Part shown: in pieces, positions 1 through 7,028 of the stretch | Layout of the letters: every line of letters begins with the position of its first letter | Numbering within the stretch: position 1 is the stretch's first letter | NCBI GenBank assembly: GCA_003612485.1 | Contig: RAZA01000009.1 | Location: forward strand, 81,780-145,779 | From: a bacterium D16-50 | GTDB taxonomy: Bacteria; Bacillota; Clostridia; Lachnospirales; Lachnospiraceae | Direction: 5' to 3' | Length of the DNA stretch: 64,000 bases | Notes under the pieces: generated by a model | Databases searched by the model: none | The model's input: the letters and a program-made list of their open reading frames with translations, nothing else | Told to the model about the DNA's origin: nothing | Position numbers and translations under genes: made by a program

Positions 1-273
1 GGCAGGGGCATGGTGGAGCGGGAGACGCCGAAATTTGTCACCATCCGTTCGGAGCTTTTCGACATGGAGGGAAATAGGCTGGCAGATGCGGAGCTGAAGT
101 ACATAAAGCTGGAGGTAAAGCAGATCGTCCAAGGCATTGAGCCCCACGAGGAAATGTGTTATCTGATAGAAGATGACGTAAAAGAAATCAACTTCAGGAA
201 AAAACCTGAACATCCCTCGGACGGGCAGGCGGTCTGTTCAGGGGTTCGGTATAGTCTGGGAGAGAATGAGTAA
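1..273 (+). CDS. Probable hotdog-fold (PaaI-like) thioesterase, 3' part only
   Basis: The reading frame is open from the first base and ends with TAA at 271-273, so the gene probably starts before the window; the ATG at 10 lies inside the open frame and has no ribosome binding site. The visible part (about 90 residues) has the pattern of the last strands of a hotdog thioesterase: ETPKFVTIRSELFD, then EGNRLADAELKYIKL, which is how PaaI/YbgC-like acyl-CoA thioesterases describe the long central strands. The active-site half would lie upstream and is not visible. The final 30 residues are polar and not typical of the family. Assignment to the hotdog fold is an inference from the strand pattern only. 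Confidence 0.45.
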   Translation, partial: GRGMVERETPKFVTIRSELFDMEGNRLADAELKYIKLEVKQIVQGIEPHEEMCYLIEDDVKEINFRKKPEHPSDGQAVCSGVRYSLGENE

Positions 274-310
274 AGATTTGGCATGAAATGGACAGAAAGG
301 GATGGGCGGG

Positions 311-991
311 ATGTTTTTTGCAGATTTATCGGCGTGGACGGCAGAAAATGTCATTCTGAGAATGGTGGCGGCAGTGGTCTTGGGAGCGCTGGTGGGCATT
401 GACCGAGGGGCAAAGAGAAGGGGAGGCGGAGCCCGGACGGACGCGGCCGTGTGCCTTGGGGCAGCTATGGTGGTAATGACGGGACAGTACATGGAGCTGC
501 GGTATCACGGCACCACGGACGTGGCCCGCATGGCCTCTCAGGTGGTGAGCGGCGTGGGCTTTCTGGGAGCCGGATCCATCATTGTGTCCGGCCATCAGGT
601 CAAGGGCCTGACTTCGGCGGCAGGGATCTGGGTCTGCGCCTGCATCGGACTGGCGGTGGGAATCGGCTTCGTGGACGGAGCTGTTCTGGCCACAGTGATT
701 CTGCTGGGGATGCTCCATGTTCTGCCGTGGGTGGAGGGAAAGGTATATAAGCATTCCAGATACATGCTTCTTCACGTGGAGGCCGCCGAGGGAAGGGCGG
801 CAGGGGAGCTGATGCGGAAGCTGAAGGCGGACGGGTGCGTGGTTGACATGTTTGAGGTGGATAGGCTGGGGACGGATATGCAGTCCTTTACCATAACCAT
901 CACCATTCGGGTTCCCCGCAGGCTGAGCCGGGAGGAGTATGCGGAGAGCCTTCTGGGAATCGGCGGCATTACGTCCATCGACAGTATGTGA
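311..991 (+). CDS. MgtC/SapB family membrane protein
   Basis: A 226-residue integral membrane protein. The N-terminal half has four to five hydrophobic segments with the family's hallmark stretches: a Gly-Ala-rich helix followed by GIDRGAKRRGGGARTDAAVC near residues 30-50, and VSGVGFLGAGSIIV near residue 80. The C-terminal 80 residues are soluble and resemble the ACT-like regulatory domain of longer MgtC proteins. MgtC relatives are tied to magnesium limitation and to modulation of membrane ATPase or transport, but the activity is not settled. I prefer the ATG at 311 over 302 because GAAAGG at 296-301 is then at a better distance. It is convergent with the AraC gene, with three bases between stop codons. 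Confidence 0.85.
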   Translation: MFFADLSAWTAENVILRMVAAVVLGALVGIDRGAKRRGGGARTDAAVCLGAAMVVMTGQYMELRYHGTTDVARMASQVVSGVGFLGAGSIIVSGHQVKGLTSAAGIWVCACIGLAVGIGFVDGAVLATVILLGMLHVLPWVEGKVYKHSRYMLLHVEAAEGRAAGELMRKLKADGCVVDMFEVDRLGTDMQSFTITITIRVPRRLSREEYAESLLGIGGITSIDSM

Positions 992-994
992 GGC

Positions 995-1852
995 TCAGCT
1001 GACGCTGAGGTTCGCGTATTTTTTGGGGGACACGCCCACAGCCTTGGTGAAGGCTTTGAAAAAGTTGCTGTAGTCTCCGAAGCCGCTTTTCTCGAAGGCC
1101 TCGTTTACGGAATCCCCTTCATTTAAATGGGCCTTGGCGATGCTGATGCGGCGGGCGTTGATATACTTATTGATGGTGGTGCCGGTGGCCTGCTTGAATA
1201 TCCGGCATATGTAGGATTCGCTGAGAAAGAAATTTTCCGCCAGCTGTTCCACTGTGATGGGCTGCCCGATGTTCTGGTTGATATAGACAAGGATTTCGTC
1301 CACCTGATGACTGTATTTGTAGCCGCTTTCGGAAAGCGCTGTCTCGTTGGTGTCGGAGAGAGAGTTGATCATGGCCAGCAGCTCCATGAAGGCGGAGCGC
1401 TCCACAATGTCATGGGCATATCCTTTGGCGGAGGTTATTTTGTTGATGTAGTAGAGGAAGCGCTTCTGATGGGGCTTGCTCAGGGAGACTTTGTGCTGGA
1501 AATGTCCGTCCCGATGAGTGAAGCAATAGTCCAGATCCGTCTCCTCCGTGGAAAGCCTCTTTACGAAATCCGGGTGGATGGACAGCACGATGCGCTCATG
1601 GACAAGGTTGTCGATCTGGGTCAGTTTATGGCTTTCATACTGGTTGATGATGAAAAGATCTCCCGGAGAGATGGAATAAAAGCGGTTGTCTATCAGAAAC
1701 TGCTTTCCGCCGGAAATGGAATAATACAGTTCGTAGCAGTCATGGATGTGCATGTCCATGGCTTTTTCTTCTTTGTATAGATGGGCGATGGAGAAGGTGC
1801 GAGTGAGCTTGCAGTTCTCGATGGCCGTCTTGCAGGATGTTAATTCTTCCAT
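995..1852 (-). CDS. AraC family transcriptional regulator
   Basis: A 285-residue regulator with an N-terminal cupin-like sensor domain (HIHDCYELYYSISG near residues 36-50 is the typical start of the barrel) and a C-terminal AraC/XylS double helix-turn-helix at about residues 184-285, including LAENFFLSESYICRIFKQ and SGFGDYSNFFKAFTKAVGVSPKKY. It is divergent from the kduI operon and most likely controls it in response to a hexuronate-derived sugar. The gene has a long leader: the best promoter lies at 2109-2137 and the start codon at 1852, so the mRNA begins with about 250 nt carrying two hairpin-forming 104-bp repeats. Ligand and regulatory sign are unknown. Confidence 0.9.
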   Translation of the reverse strand: MEELTSCKTAIENCKLTRTFSIAHLYKEEKAMDMHIHDCYELYYSISGGKQFLIDNRFYSISPGDLFIINQYESHKLTQIDNLVHERIVLSIHPDFVKRLSTEETDLDYCFTHRDGHFQHKVSLSKPHQKRFLYYINKITSAKGYAHDIVERSAFMELLAMINSLSDTNETALSESGYKYSHQVDEILVYINQNIGQPITVEQLAENFFLSESYICRIFKQATGTTINKYINARRISIAKAHLNEGDSVNEAFEKSGFGDYSNFFKAFTKAVGVSPKKYANLSVS

Positions 1853-1870
1853 AAATGGGATCTCCTATTT

Positions 1871-2107
1871 AAAGTACCGTCTCTGCGCTGCGACGCCCCT
1901 CTCAGGGAAGTCTTTTTGGCCGCAAAAGCATGCGTCCCAAAAGCCTTCCGGGCGTCTGCGCTTCGAGACTGATTAAAGTACCGTCTCTGCGCTACGACGC
2001 CCCTCTCAGGGAAGTCTTTTTGGCCGCAAAAGCATGCGTCCCAAAAGCCTTCCGGGCGTCTGCGCTTCGAGACTGATTGAAGTACCGTCTCTGCGCTTTG
2101 ATGCCCT
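1871..2107. repeat. Two tandem 104-bp repeats plus a partial third, each able to form a long hairpin
   Basis: Unit 1 is 1871-1974 and unit 2 is 1975-2078; they differ at one position that I can see (CTGCGACG versus CTACGACG). A partial third copy of about 29 bp starts at 2079. Each unit is an imperfect inverted repeat: GTCTCTGCGC near its start pairs with GCGCTTCGAGAC near its end, and GGAAGTCTTTTTGG pairs with CCAAAAGCCTTCC in the middle. No ORF of note crosses the block. It lies between the AraC start codon and the predicted AraC promoter, so it would be transcribed as 5' leader RNA. Confidence 0.9.
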
Positions 2108-2108
2108 T

Positions 2109-2137
2109 ACTATACTACAAATGTTCAAAATATGCAA
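2109..2137 (-). promoter_or_regulatory. Predicted sigma-A promoter of the AraC gene
   Basis: On the minus strand TTGCAT (2137-2132) and TATAGT (2114-2109) are separated by 17 bp. The transcript would start near 2102 and read through the hairpin repeats before reaching the AraC start codon. Confidence 0.55.
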
Positions 2138-2157
2138 GGTTTTGATAAATATTTGAA

Positions 2158-2186
2158 TAGACTTGGAGAATTCTTTTGTGTATACT
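2158..2186 (+). promoter_or_regulatory. Predicted promoter of the kduI operon
   Basis: TAGACT and TATACT with a 17-bp spacer. The predicted start near 2193 leaves a leader of about 170 nt before the GTG start of kduI. The weak -35 match fits a promoter that needs an activator such as the divergent AraC protein. Confidence 0.45.
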
Positions 2187-2366
2187 GAGATCATGGCCCA
2201 GAGAAGAACACTGGGAATACTCTTCCGAAAAGGGAGAAAATTTATGGAAAAGATATCCGTTGCATGATATAATGAAAGCAATTATGCAAGAGGGCAGTTA
2301 TTGACGGATTTTTGCGATGTTATTTTGTGTATCGGATTTTATTCTGCAGAAAGAGAGGTGTAGAAG

Positions 2367-3227
2367 GTGGAACTAAGAACAGCAGTATCCCCAAGAGATG
2401 TGAAGCATTATACCACGGACAGGCTCAGGGAGGAGTTTCTGATTCAGGATCTCTTCGTACCGGGCCAGATTAAGCTGGTATACAGCCACATCGACAGAAT
2501 CATCACAGGGGCGGCGGTGCCTGTGGAGCCCATTAAGCTGACGGCGGGAGATGAACTGAGGGCAGAATATTTCTGCCAGAGAAGGGAGCTGGGCGTCATC
2601 AATATCGGCGGCAGCGGCGTCATCACTGTTGACGGGAGGGCCTACAAGGTGGGACACAAGGAGGCTATGTATATCGGCATGGGCTCAAGAGACATTGTCT
2701 TTGCAAGCGACGACGTCTCGGCTCCCGCAAAATTCTATCTGAATTCCGCGCCCGCCCACAGAACATGTCCCACGGTACTGATCAAGCCGGAGGGAACGCC
2801 GGAGGACGGAGTGGTGATCGTGAAGGACGAGAACAAGGTGGAGCTGGGATCTTTGGAGGACGCCAACCATAGGGTTATCTGCAAATATATCCTGCCCGGT
2901 CAGGTGGAGAGCTGTCAGCTGGAGATGGGCATGACCAAGCTGGCCCCCGGCAGCGTCTGGAACACCATGCCCTGCCACACCCATGACAGACGAATGGAGG
3001 TATACTTGTATTTCGACATGCCGGAGGATGCCTTCGTCATGCACTACATGGGAGAACCCCATGAGACCAGACATATCGTTATGAGAAATCAGGAGGCTGT
3101 GATCTCCCCCAGCTGGTCCATCCATTCGGGATGCGGCTCCAGAGCCTATACCTTCATATGGGGCATGGTGGGCGAGAATCAGGACTTTGACGATATGGAC
3201 GGCGTGGCCATGAAGGATTTGAAATAA
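2367..3227 (+). CDS. kduI: 5-keto-4-deoxyuronate isomerase
   Basis: A 286-residue cupin-type isomerase, full length for KduI. It converts 5-keto-4-deoxyuronate (from unsaturated uronic acids released by polysaccharide lyases) to 2,5-diketo-3-deoxygluconate in the cytoplasm. The zinc site of the family is visible: His204, His206 and Glu211 in CHTHDRRMEV, and a downstream His253 in WSIHSG. The start is GTG at 2367, preceded by AAGAGAGG at 2351-2358; there is no better ATG. It is the first gene of a catabolic operon with kduD, an RpiB-like isomerase, kdgA and kdgK. No lyase or unsaturated-glucuronyl hydrolase is in the window, so the polysaccharide source is not shown. Confidence 0.93.
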   Translation: MELRTAVSPRDVKHYTTDRLREEFLIQDLFVPGQIKLVYSHIDRIITGAAVPVEPIKLTAGDELRAEYFCQRRELGVINIGGSGVITVDGRAYKVGHKEAMYIGMGSRDIVFASDDVSAPAKFYLNSAPAHRTCPTVLIKPEGTPEDGVVIVKDENKVELGSLEDANHRVICKYILPGQVESCQLEMGMTKLAPGSVWNTMPCHTHDRRMEVYLYFDMPEDAFVMHYMGEPHETRHIVMRNQEAVISPSWSIHSGCGSRAYTFIWGMVGENQDFDDMDGVAMKDLK

Positions 3228-3254
3228 TGTCGGCGGCCAAAGGAATGCCGGCGG

Positions 3255-3351
3255 AAAGATAGAAAATATTCAAGGAAAGCAAAGAAAAGAAAAACAAGAA
3301 AAGAAAAGCAAGAAAAGAAAAACAAAGAAAAAGAAAAAGGAGAAAAAGAAA
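3255..3351 (+). other. Purine-rich, A-dominated spacer before kduD
   Basis: The kduI-kduD gap consists almost only of A and G on the + strand, with AAGAAAAG / AAAAACAAG motifs repeated several times, and ends in AAAAAGGAGAAAAAG just before the kduD ATG. The mRNA here would be unstructured. I see no promoter or terminator in it. Confidence 0.6.
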
Positions 3352-4155
3352 ATGTCTGAATTCACAAACTTTTCACTGGAAGGAAAAGTGGCTCTGGTAA
3401 CGGGAGCATCCTACGGAATCGGCTTTGCCATCGCTTCCGCTTATGCGGAGGCAGGAGCGACAATCTGCTTCAATGATATCAATCAGGATCTGGTGGACAA
3501 GGGGCTGGCGGCTTATGCGGAAAAAGGAATCAAGGCCCACGGCTATGTGTGTGACGTAACCGACGAGGACGCGGTAAATGCGCTGGTTGCCCGGATTGAG
3601 AGCGAGGTGGGCGTCATCGATATTCTGGTGAACAATGCGGGAATCATTAAGAGAATTCCCATGACCGAGATGACTGCAGCCCAGTTCCGTCAGGTCATCG
3701 ACGTGGATCTGAACGCGCCCTTCATCGTGTCCAAGGCCGTGATCCCTTCCATGATCAAAAAGGGCCATGGCAAGATCATAAACATCTGCTCCATGATGTC
3801 CGAGCTGGGCAGGGAGACCGTGTCCGCATATGCTTCCGCAAAGGGCGGCCTGAAGATGCTGACCAGAAATATCTGCTCCGAGTACGGCCGGTACAACATT
3901 CAGTGCAACGGCCTTGGGCCCGGCTACATAGAGACTCCCCAGACGGCTCCTCTTCGCGAGGTTCAGCCCGACGGCAGCAGGCATCCCTTCGACCAGTTTA
4001 TCTGCGCCAAGACTCCTGCCAATAGATGGCTGAAGGCAGAGGAGCTTACGGGTCCCGCGGTATTCTTGGCATCCGAGGCGTCCAACGCCGTGAACGGACA
4101 TATTCTCTATGTGGACGGCGGTATCTTGGCCTACATCGGCAAGCAGCCGGAATAA
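3352..4155 (+). CDS. kduD: SDR family dehydrogenase, KduD/gluconate-5-dehydrogenase type
   Basis: A 267-residue classical short-chain dehydrogenase. The NAD(P) fingerprint TGASYGIG is at residues 17-24, NNAG at 94-97, and the catalytic Ser147, Tyr160 and Lys164 are present (YASAK). In the operon context it should reduce 2,5-diketo-3-deoxygluconate to 2-keto-3-deoxygluconate, the KduD step (equivalent to streptococcal DhuD). The close relative gluconate 5-dehydrogenase cannot be excluded from sequence, but the genes on both sides favour the uronate route. It has a strong ribosome binding site, AAGGAG at 3337-3342. Confidence 0.85.
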   Translation: MSEFTNFSLEGKVALVTGASYGIGFAIASAYAEAGATICFNDINQDLVDKGLAAYAEKGIKAHGYVCDVTDEDAVNALVARIESEVGVIDILVNNAGIIKRIPMTEMTAAQFRQVIDVDLNAPFIVSKAVIPSMIKKGHGKIINICSMMSELGRETVSAYASAKGGLKMLTRNICSEYGRYNIQCNGLGPGYIETPQTAPLREVQPDGSRHPFDQFICAKTPANRWLKAEELTGPAVFLASEASNAVNGHILYVDGGILAYIGKQPE

Positions 4156-4182
4156 AAGCAGGTAAATCAGGAGGAGACTTTC

Positions 4183-4821
4183 ATGAAAATAGCATTGATC
4201 AACGAGAACAGTCAGGCGGCAAAGAATCAGATGATCTGCGATACTCTGAAAAAGGTGGTTGAACCCATGGGACATGAGGTGTTCAATTACGGCATGTGCG
4301 GCGCGGAGGACGCAAATTCCCTGACCTATGTGCAGAACGGCATTCTGGCTGCGGTGCTTTTGAACTCCGGGGCCGCAGACTATGTGATCACCGGCTGCGG
4401 AACGGGGGAAGGTGCCATGCTGGCCTGCAATTCCTTTCCAAAGGTGCTCTGCGGACATATCGAATCTCCCTTGGACGCCTATCTGTTCTCTCAGGTGAAC
4501 GACGGAAACTGTGTGGCGCTTCCCTTTGCGGAGAATTTCGGATGGGGCGGAGAGCTGAATCTGGAATACATTTTCGAGAAGCTTTTCTGTGCTCCGGGAG
4601 GCGGCGGATATCCCCCTGAGAGGGTGGAGCCCGAACAGAGGAACAAAAAAATTCTGGATAAAGTGAAGGAAGTGACCCATACTGATATTGTGACCATTCT
4701 GAAGAATCTGGATAGGGAGCTGGTAAAGGGCGCTCTGGCAGGAGAGAAGTTCAAGGAATATTTCTTCGACAACTGCAAGTGTGACAAGATCGCTGAGGCA
4801 GTGAGGGAAATCCAGAAATAG
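4183..4821 (+). CDS. RpiB/LacA/LacB-family sugar isomerase, DhuI-like
   Basis: A 212-residue protein longer than ordinary RpiB (about 150). It begins MKIALINENSQAAKN and carries GCGTGEGAMLACNSFP near residues 69-84, the family's conserved glycine/cysteine loop, then HIESPLDAYLFSQVNDGN. A C-terminal helical extension follows. RpiB-type proteins beside SDR genes in streptococci (DhuI with DhuD) isomerise the same 5-keto-4-deoxyuronate as KduI, and this protein resembles that subgroup from memory. Having it next to a complete kduI would give two unrelated isomerases for one step, or this one acts on a different uronate. AGGAGG at 4170-4175 is its ribosome binding site. Confidence 0.75.
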   Translation: MKIALINENSQAAKNQMICDTLKKVVEPMGHEVFNYGMCGAEDANSLTYVQNGILAAVLLNSGAADYVITGCGTGEGAMLACNSFPKVLCGHIESPLDAYLFSQVNDGNCVALPFAENFGWGGELNLEYIFEKLFCAPGGGGYPPERVEPEQRNKKILDKVKEVTHTDIVTILKNLDRELVKGALAGEKFKEYFFDNCKCDKIAEAVREIQK

Positions 4822-4903
4822 AGATAGGGGAAGCCGCTAAAGGGCGGCGGAACATGCATGTGGAACGTAAATAACGCCCCATAGGCAGATAGGAGAAGAG
4901 AAG

Positions 4904-5860
4904 ATGAACGCAGTATTAGAGCAGATTAGTAAAATCGGCATCGTACCCGTGGTGAAGATCGATAGGGCAGAGGATGCGCTGCCGCTGGCAAAGGCGCTTT
5001 GCGCCGGAGGCCTTCCTTGCGCAGAGGTGACATTCCGCACGGACGCGGCGGCGGAGGCCATTGGGATCATGACAAAGAATTTTCCCCATATGTGCGTGGG
5101 AGCGGGCACTGTGCTGAACCCGGAGCAGGTGGATGCGGCGGTGGCAGCAGGGGCCAAGTTCATTGTGAGTCCGGGTCTGAATCCCCGAACGGTGAAGTAT
5201 TGTATCGAGAAAAATGTGCCTATCACCCCCGGCACCTCCAGCCCCTCGGATATCGAGCAGGCTATCGAGCTGGGACTGGATGTGGTGAAATTCTTCCCTG
5301 CGGAGCAGTCAGGCGGTCTGGCCAAGATCAAGGCCATGGCGGCTCCCTATGTGAACATGAAATTCATGCCCACCGGGGGCATCAATGCCAAGAACCTGAA
5401 CTCCTACCTTGACTTCAACAAGATCATTGCCTGCGGCGGGTCATGGATGGTTCCCGGTGACCTGATCAATCAGGGCGCATGGGATAAGATCGAGCAGCTG
5501 ACCAGAGAAGCGGTGGGAACCATGCTGGGCTTCGAATTGGCCCATATCGGCGTGAACACGGACAGCAAGGAGGATGCGGACAAGGCGGCGGCAAGGCTCT
5601 GTTTCCTGTTTGGTCTTCCGGCCAAAGTGGGAAGCGGCGGAACCTTTGCGGGCACCATCGTTGAGGTGCTGAACCAGCACGGCAGAGGCACTCACGGACA
5701 CATTGCCATCAGGACCAACTATATCGAAAGAGCCATCAACTATATGAGCACTGTGCTGGGAGTTGAATTTGAGGAGCCCATGATGAAGGACGGAAAGTGC
5801 AACGCCATCTATCTCAAGGAAGAAGTGGGCGGATTTGCGGTGCATCTTCTGCAGAAATAA
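4904..5860 (+). CDS. kdgA: KDPG/KHG aldolase with a C-terminal extension
   Basis: Residues 1-205 are a class I 2-keto-3-deoxy-6-phosphogluconate aldolase: Glu41 and Arg45 in AEVTFRTDAA, the PGTSSPSDIEQA loop at 109-120, and Schiff-base Lys129 in DVVKFFPAE. It cleaves KDPG to pyruvate and glyceraldehyde-3-phosphate. Usual family members stop near 210 residues; this one continues for about 110 more (FELAHIGVNTDSKEDADKAA onward, ending GGFAVHLLQK). The extension has the beta-alpha-beta-beta-beta look of a glyoxalase/VOC-like half. The ATG at 4904 follows AGGAGAAGAG. The gene is fourth in the kdu operon, directly before the kinase that makes its substrate. Confidence 0.88.
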   Translation: MNAVLEQISKIGIVPVVKIDRAEDALPLAKALCAGGLPCAEVTFRTDAAAEAIGIMTKNFPHMCVGAGTVLNPEQVDAAVAAGAKFIVSPGLNPRTVKYCIEKNVPITPGTSSPSDIEQAIELGLDVVKFFPAEQSGGLAKIKAMAAPYVNMKFMPTGGINAKNLNSYLDFNKIIACGGSWMVPGDLINQGAWDKIEQLTREAVGTMLGFELAHIGVNTDSKEDADKAAARLCFLFGLPAKVGSGGTFAGTIVEVLNQHGRGTHGHIAIRTNYIERAINYMSTVLGVEFEEPMMKDGKCNAIYLKEEVGGFAVHLLQK

Positions 5861-5889
5861 TCTGATATGTGAGAAAGGATTTGACGAAA

Positions 5890-6921
5890 ATGGCAAAGGT
5901 AATTACCATGGGGGAAATCATGCTGAGGCTGTCCACCCCCAATTTCGAGAAGTTCATTCAGGCGGACGAATTTGACGTATGCTATGGCGGCGGCGAGGCC
6001 AACGTGGCGGTGTCGCTGGCCAACTACGGCCATGACGTGGAGTTTGTCACGGCGGTTCCTGCCAACGAGATCGGTGAGTGCGCCGTGGCCGCTCTGCGGA
6101 AGTACAATGTGGGTACCGGACATATCGCCAGATGCGGCGAGAGACTGGGCATCTATTTTCTGGAGAGCGGATCTTCCATGAGACCCTCCAAGGTGGTTTA
6201 TGATAGGGCGCATTCTTCCATTTCCACTGCCACGGCGGCGGACTTCGACTTCGACGGAATTTTTGAGGGAGCGGACTGGTTTCACTTCACCGGGATCACG
6301 CCTGCCGTGTCCGATGCTGCCGCAGCGCTGACCGAGGAGGCGCTGAAGGCGGCCAAGAAGCATGGAGTGAAGGTTTCTGTGGACTTGAATTTCCGCAAGA
6401 AGCTCTGGTCCTCCGAGAAGGCCCAGAAGGTTATGAAGAATCTGATGCAGTATGTAGACGTCTGTATCGGCAACGAGGAGGATGCAGAGCTGGTTCTGGG
6501 CTATAAGCCGGGCAAGACGGATGTGACCAGCGGCGATCTGGAGCTGGCGGGATATAAGTCCATCTTTGAGCAGATGGTTGCAGACTATAATTTTGAGTAC
6601 TGCGTGTCCTCTTTGAGAGTGAGCCGCTCCGCCTCCGACAACGGCTGGTCGGCCTGCATCTATTCCAGAGATACCAAGGAGTTCTACCACTCTAAGGAAT
6701 ACAGCATACACCCTATTGTTGACCGTGTGGGCGGCGGCGACTCCTTCGCGGGGGGCGTGATCTGCGGCATGCTGGACGGCAAAGACTTCAGGGCCGCTCT
6801 GGAGTTCGGCGTGGCGGCGTCCGCGCTGAAGCATACCATTCCCGGAGACTTCAATCTGGTGTCCAGAAAAGAGGTGGAGACCTTGGCAGGGGGAGATGCC
6901 TCAGGGCGGGTGCAGCGCTAA
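5890..6921 (+). CDS. kdgK: 2-keto-3-deoxygluconate kinase (PfkB family)
   Basis: A 343-residue ribokinase/PfkB-family kinase. The N-terminal GEIMLRLSTP and YGGGEANVAVSLANYG blocks and the C-terminal signature VDRVGGGDSFAGG are present, with the catalytic base at Asp284. It should phosphorylate 2-keto-3-deoxygluconate to KDPG for the aldolase upstream. I chose the ATG at 5890 over the in-frame GTG at 5869 because GAAAGGA at 5873-5879 then lies at a normal distance and the family starts at this point. It ends the operon; a hairpin follows the stop codon. Confidence 0.88.
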   Translation: MAKVITMGEIMLRLSTPNFEKFIQADEFDVCYGGGEANVAVSLANYGHDVEFVTAVPANEIGECAVAALRKYNVGTGHIARCGERLGIYFLESGSSMRPSKVVYDRAHSSISTATAADFDFDGIFEGADWFHFTGITPAVSDAAAALTEEALKAAKKHGVKVSVDLNFRKKLWSSEKAQKVMKNLMQYVDVCIGNEEDAELVLGYKPGKTDVTSGDLELAGYKSIFEQMVADYNFEYCVSSLRVSRSASDNGWSACIYSRDTKEFYHSKEYSIHPIVDRVGGGDSFAGGVICGMLDGKDFRAALEFGVAASALKHTIPGDFNLVSRKEVETLAGGDASGRVQR

Positions 6922-6925
6922 TCAT

Positions 6926-6957
6926 AGAACCGCTGAGTCGTCTGATTCAGCGGTTCT
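6926..6957 (+). terminator. Hairpin after kdgK
   Basis: AGAACCGCTGA pairs exactly with TCAGCGGTTCT around a 10-nt loop. The following T-tract is poor (TGTGC), so this may be a partial terminator or a processing site between kdgK and the fucosidase. Confidence 0.5.
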
Positions 6958-7028
6958 TGTGCAAGGCACCCATAGAAGGGCGGAAGGATGCATAGAATGC
7001 AAAATGATTAGAAAGGCGGTATAAGCAG

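Noticed and set aside
1871..2107. CRISPR array or tRNA-like repeats
   Set aside because: The units are directly adjacent 104-bp copies without variable spacers and do not fold as tRNAs.
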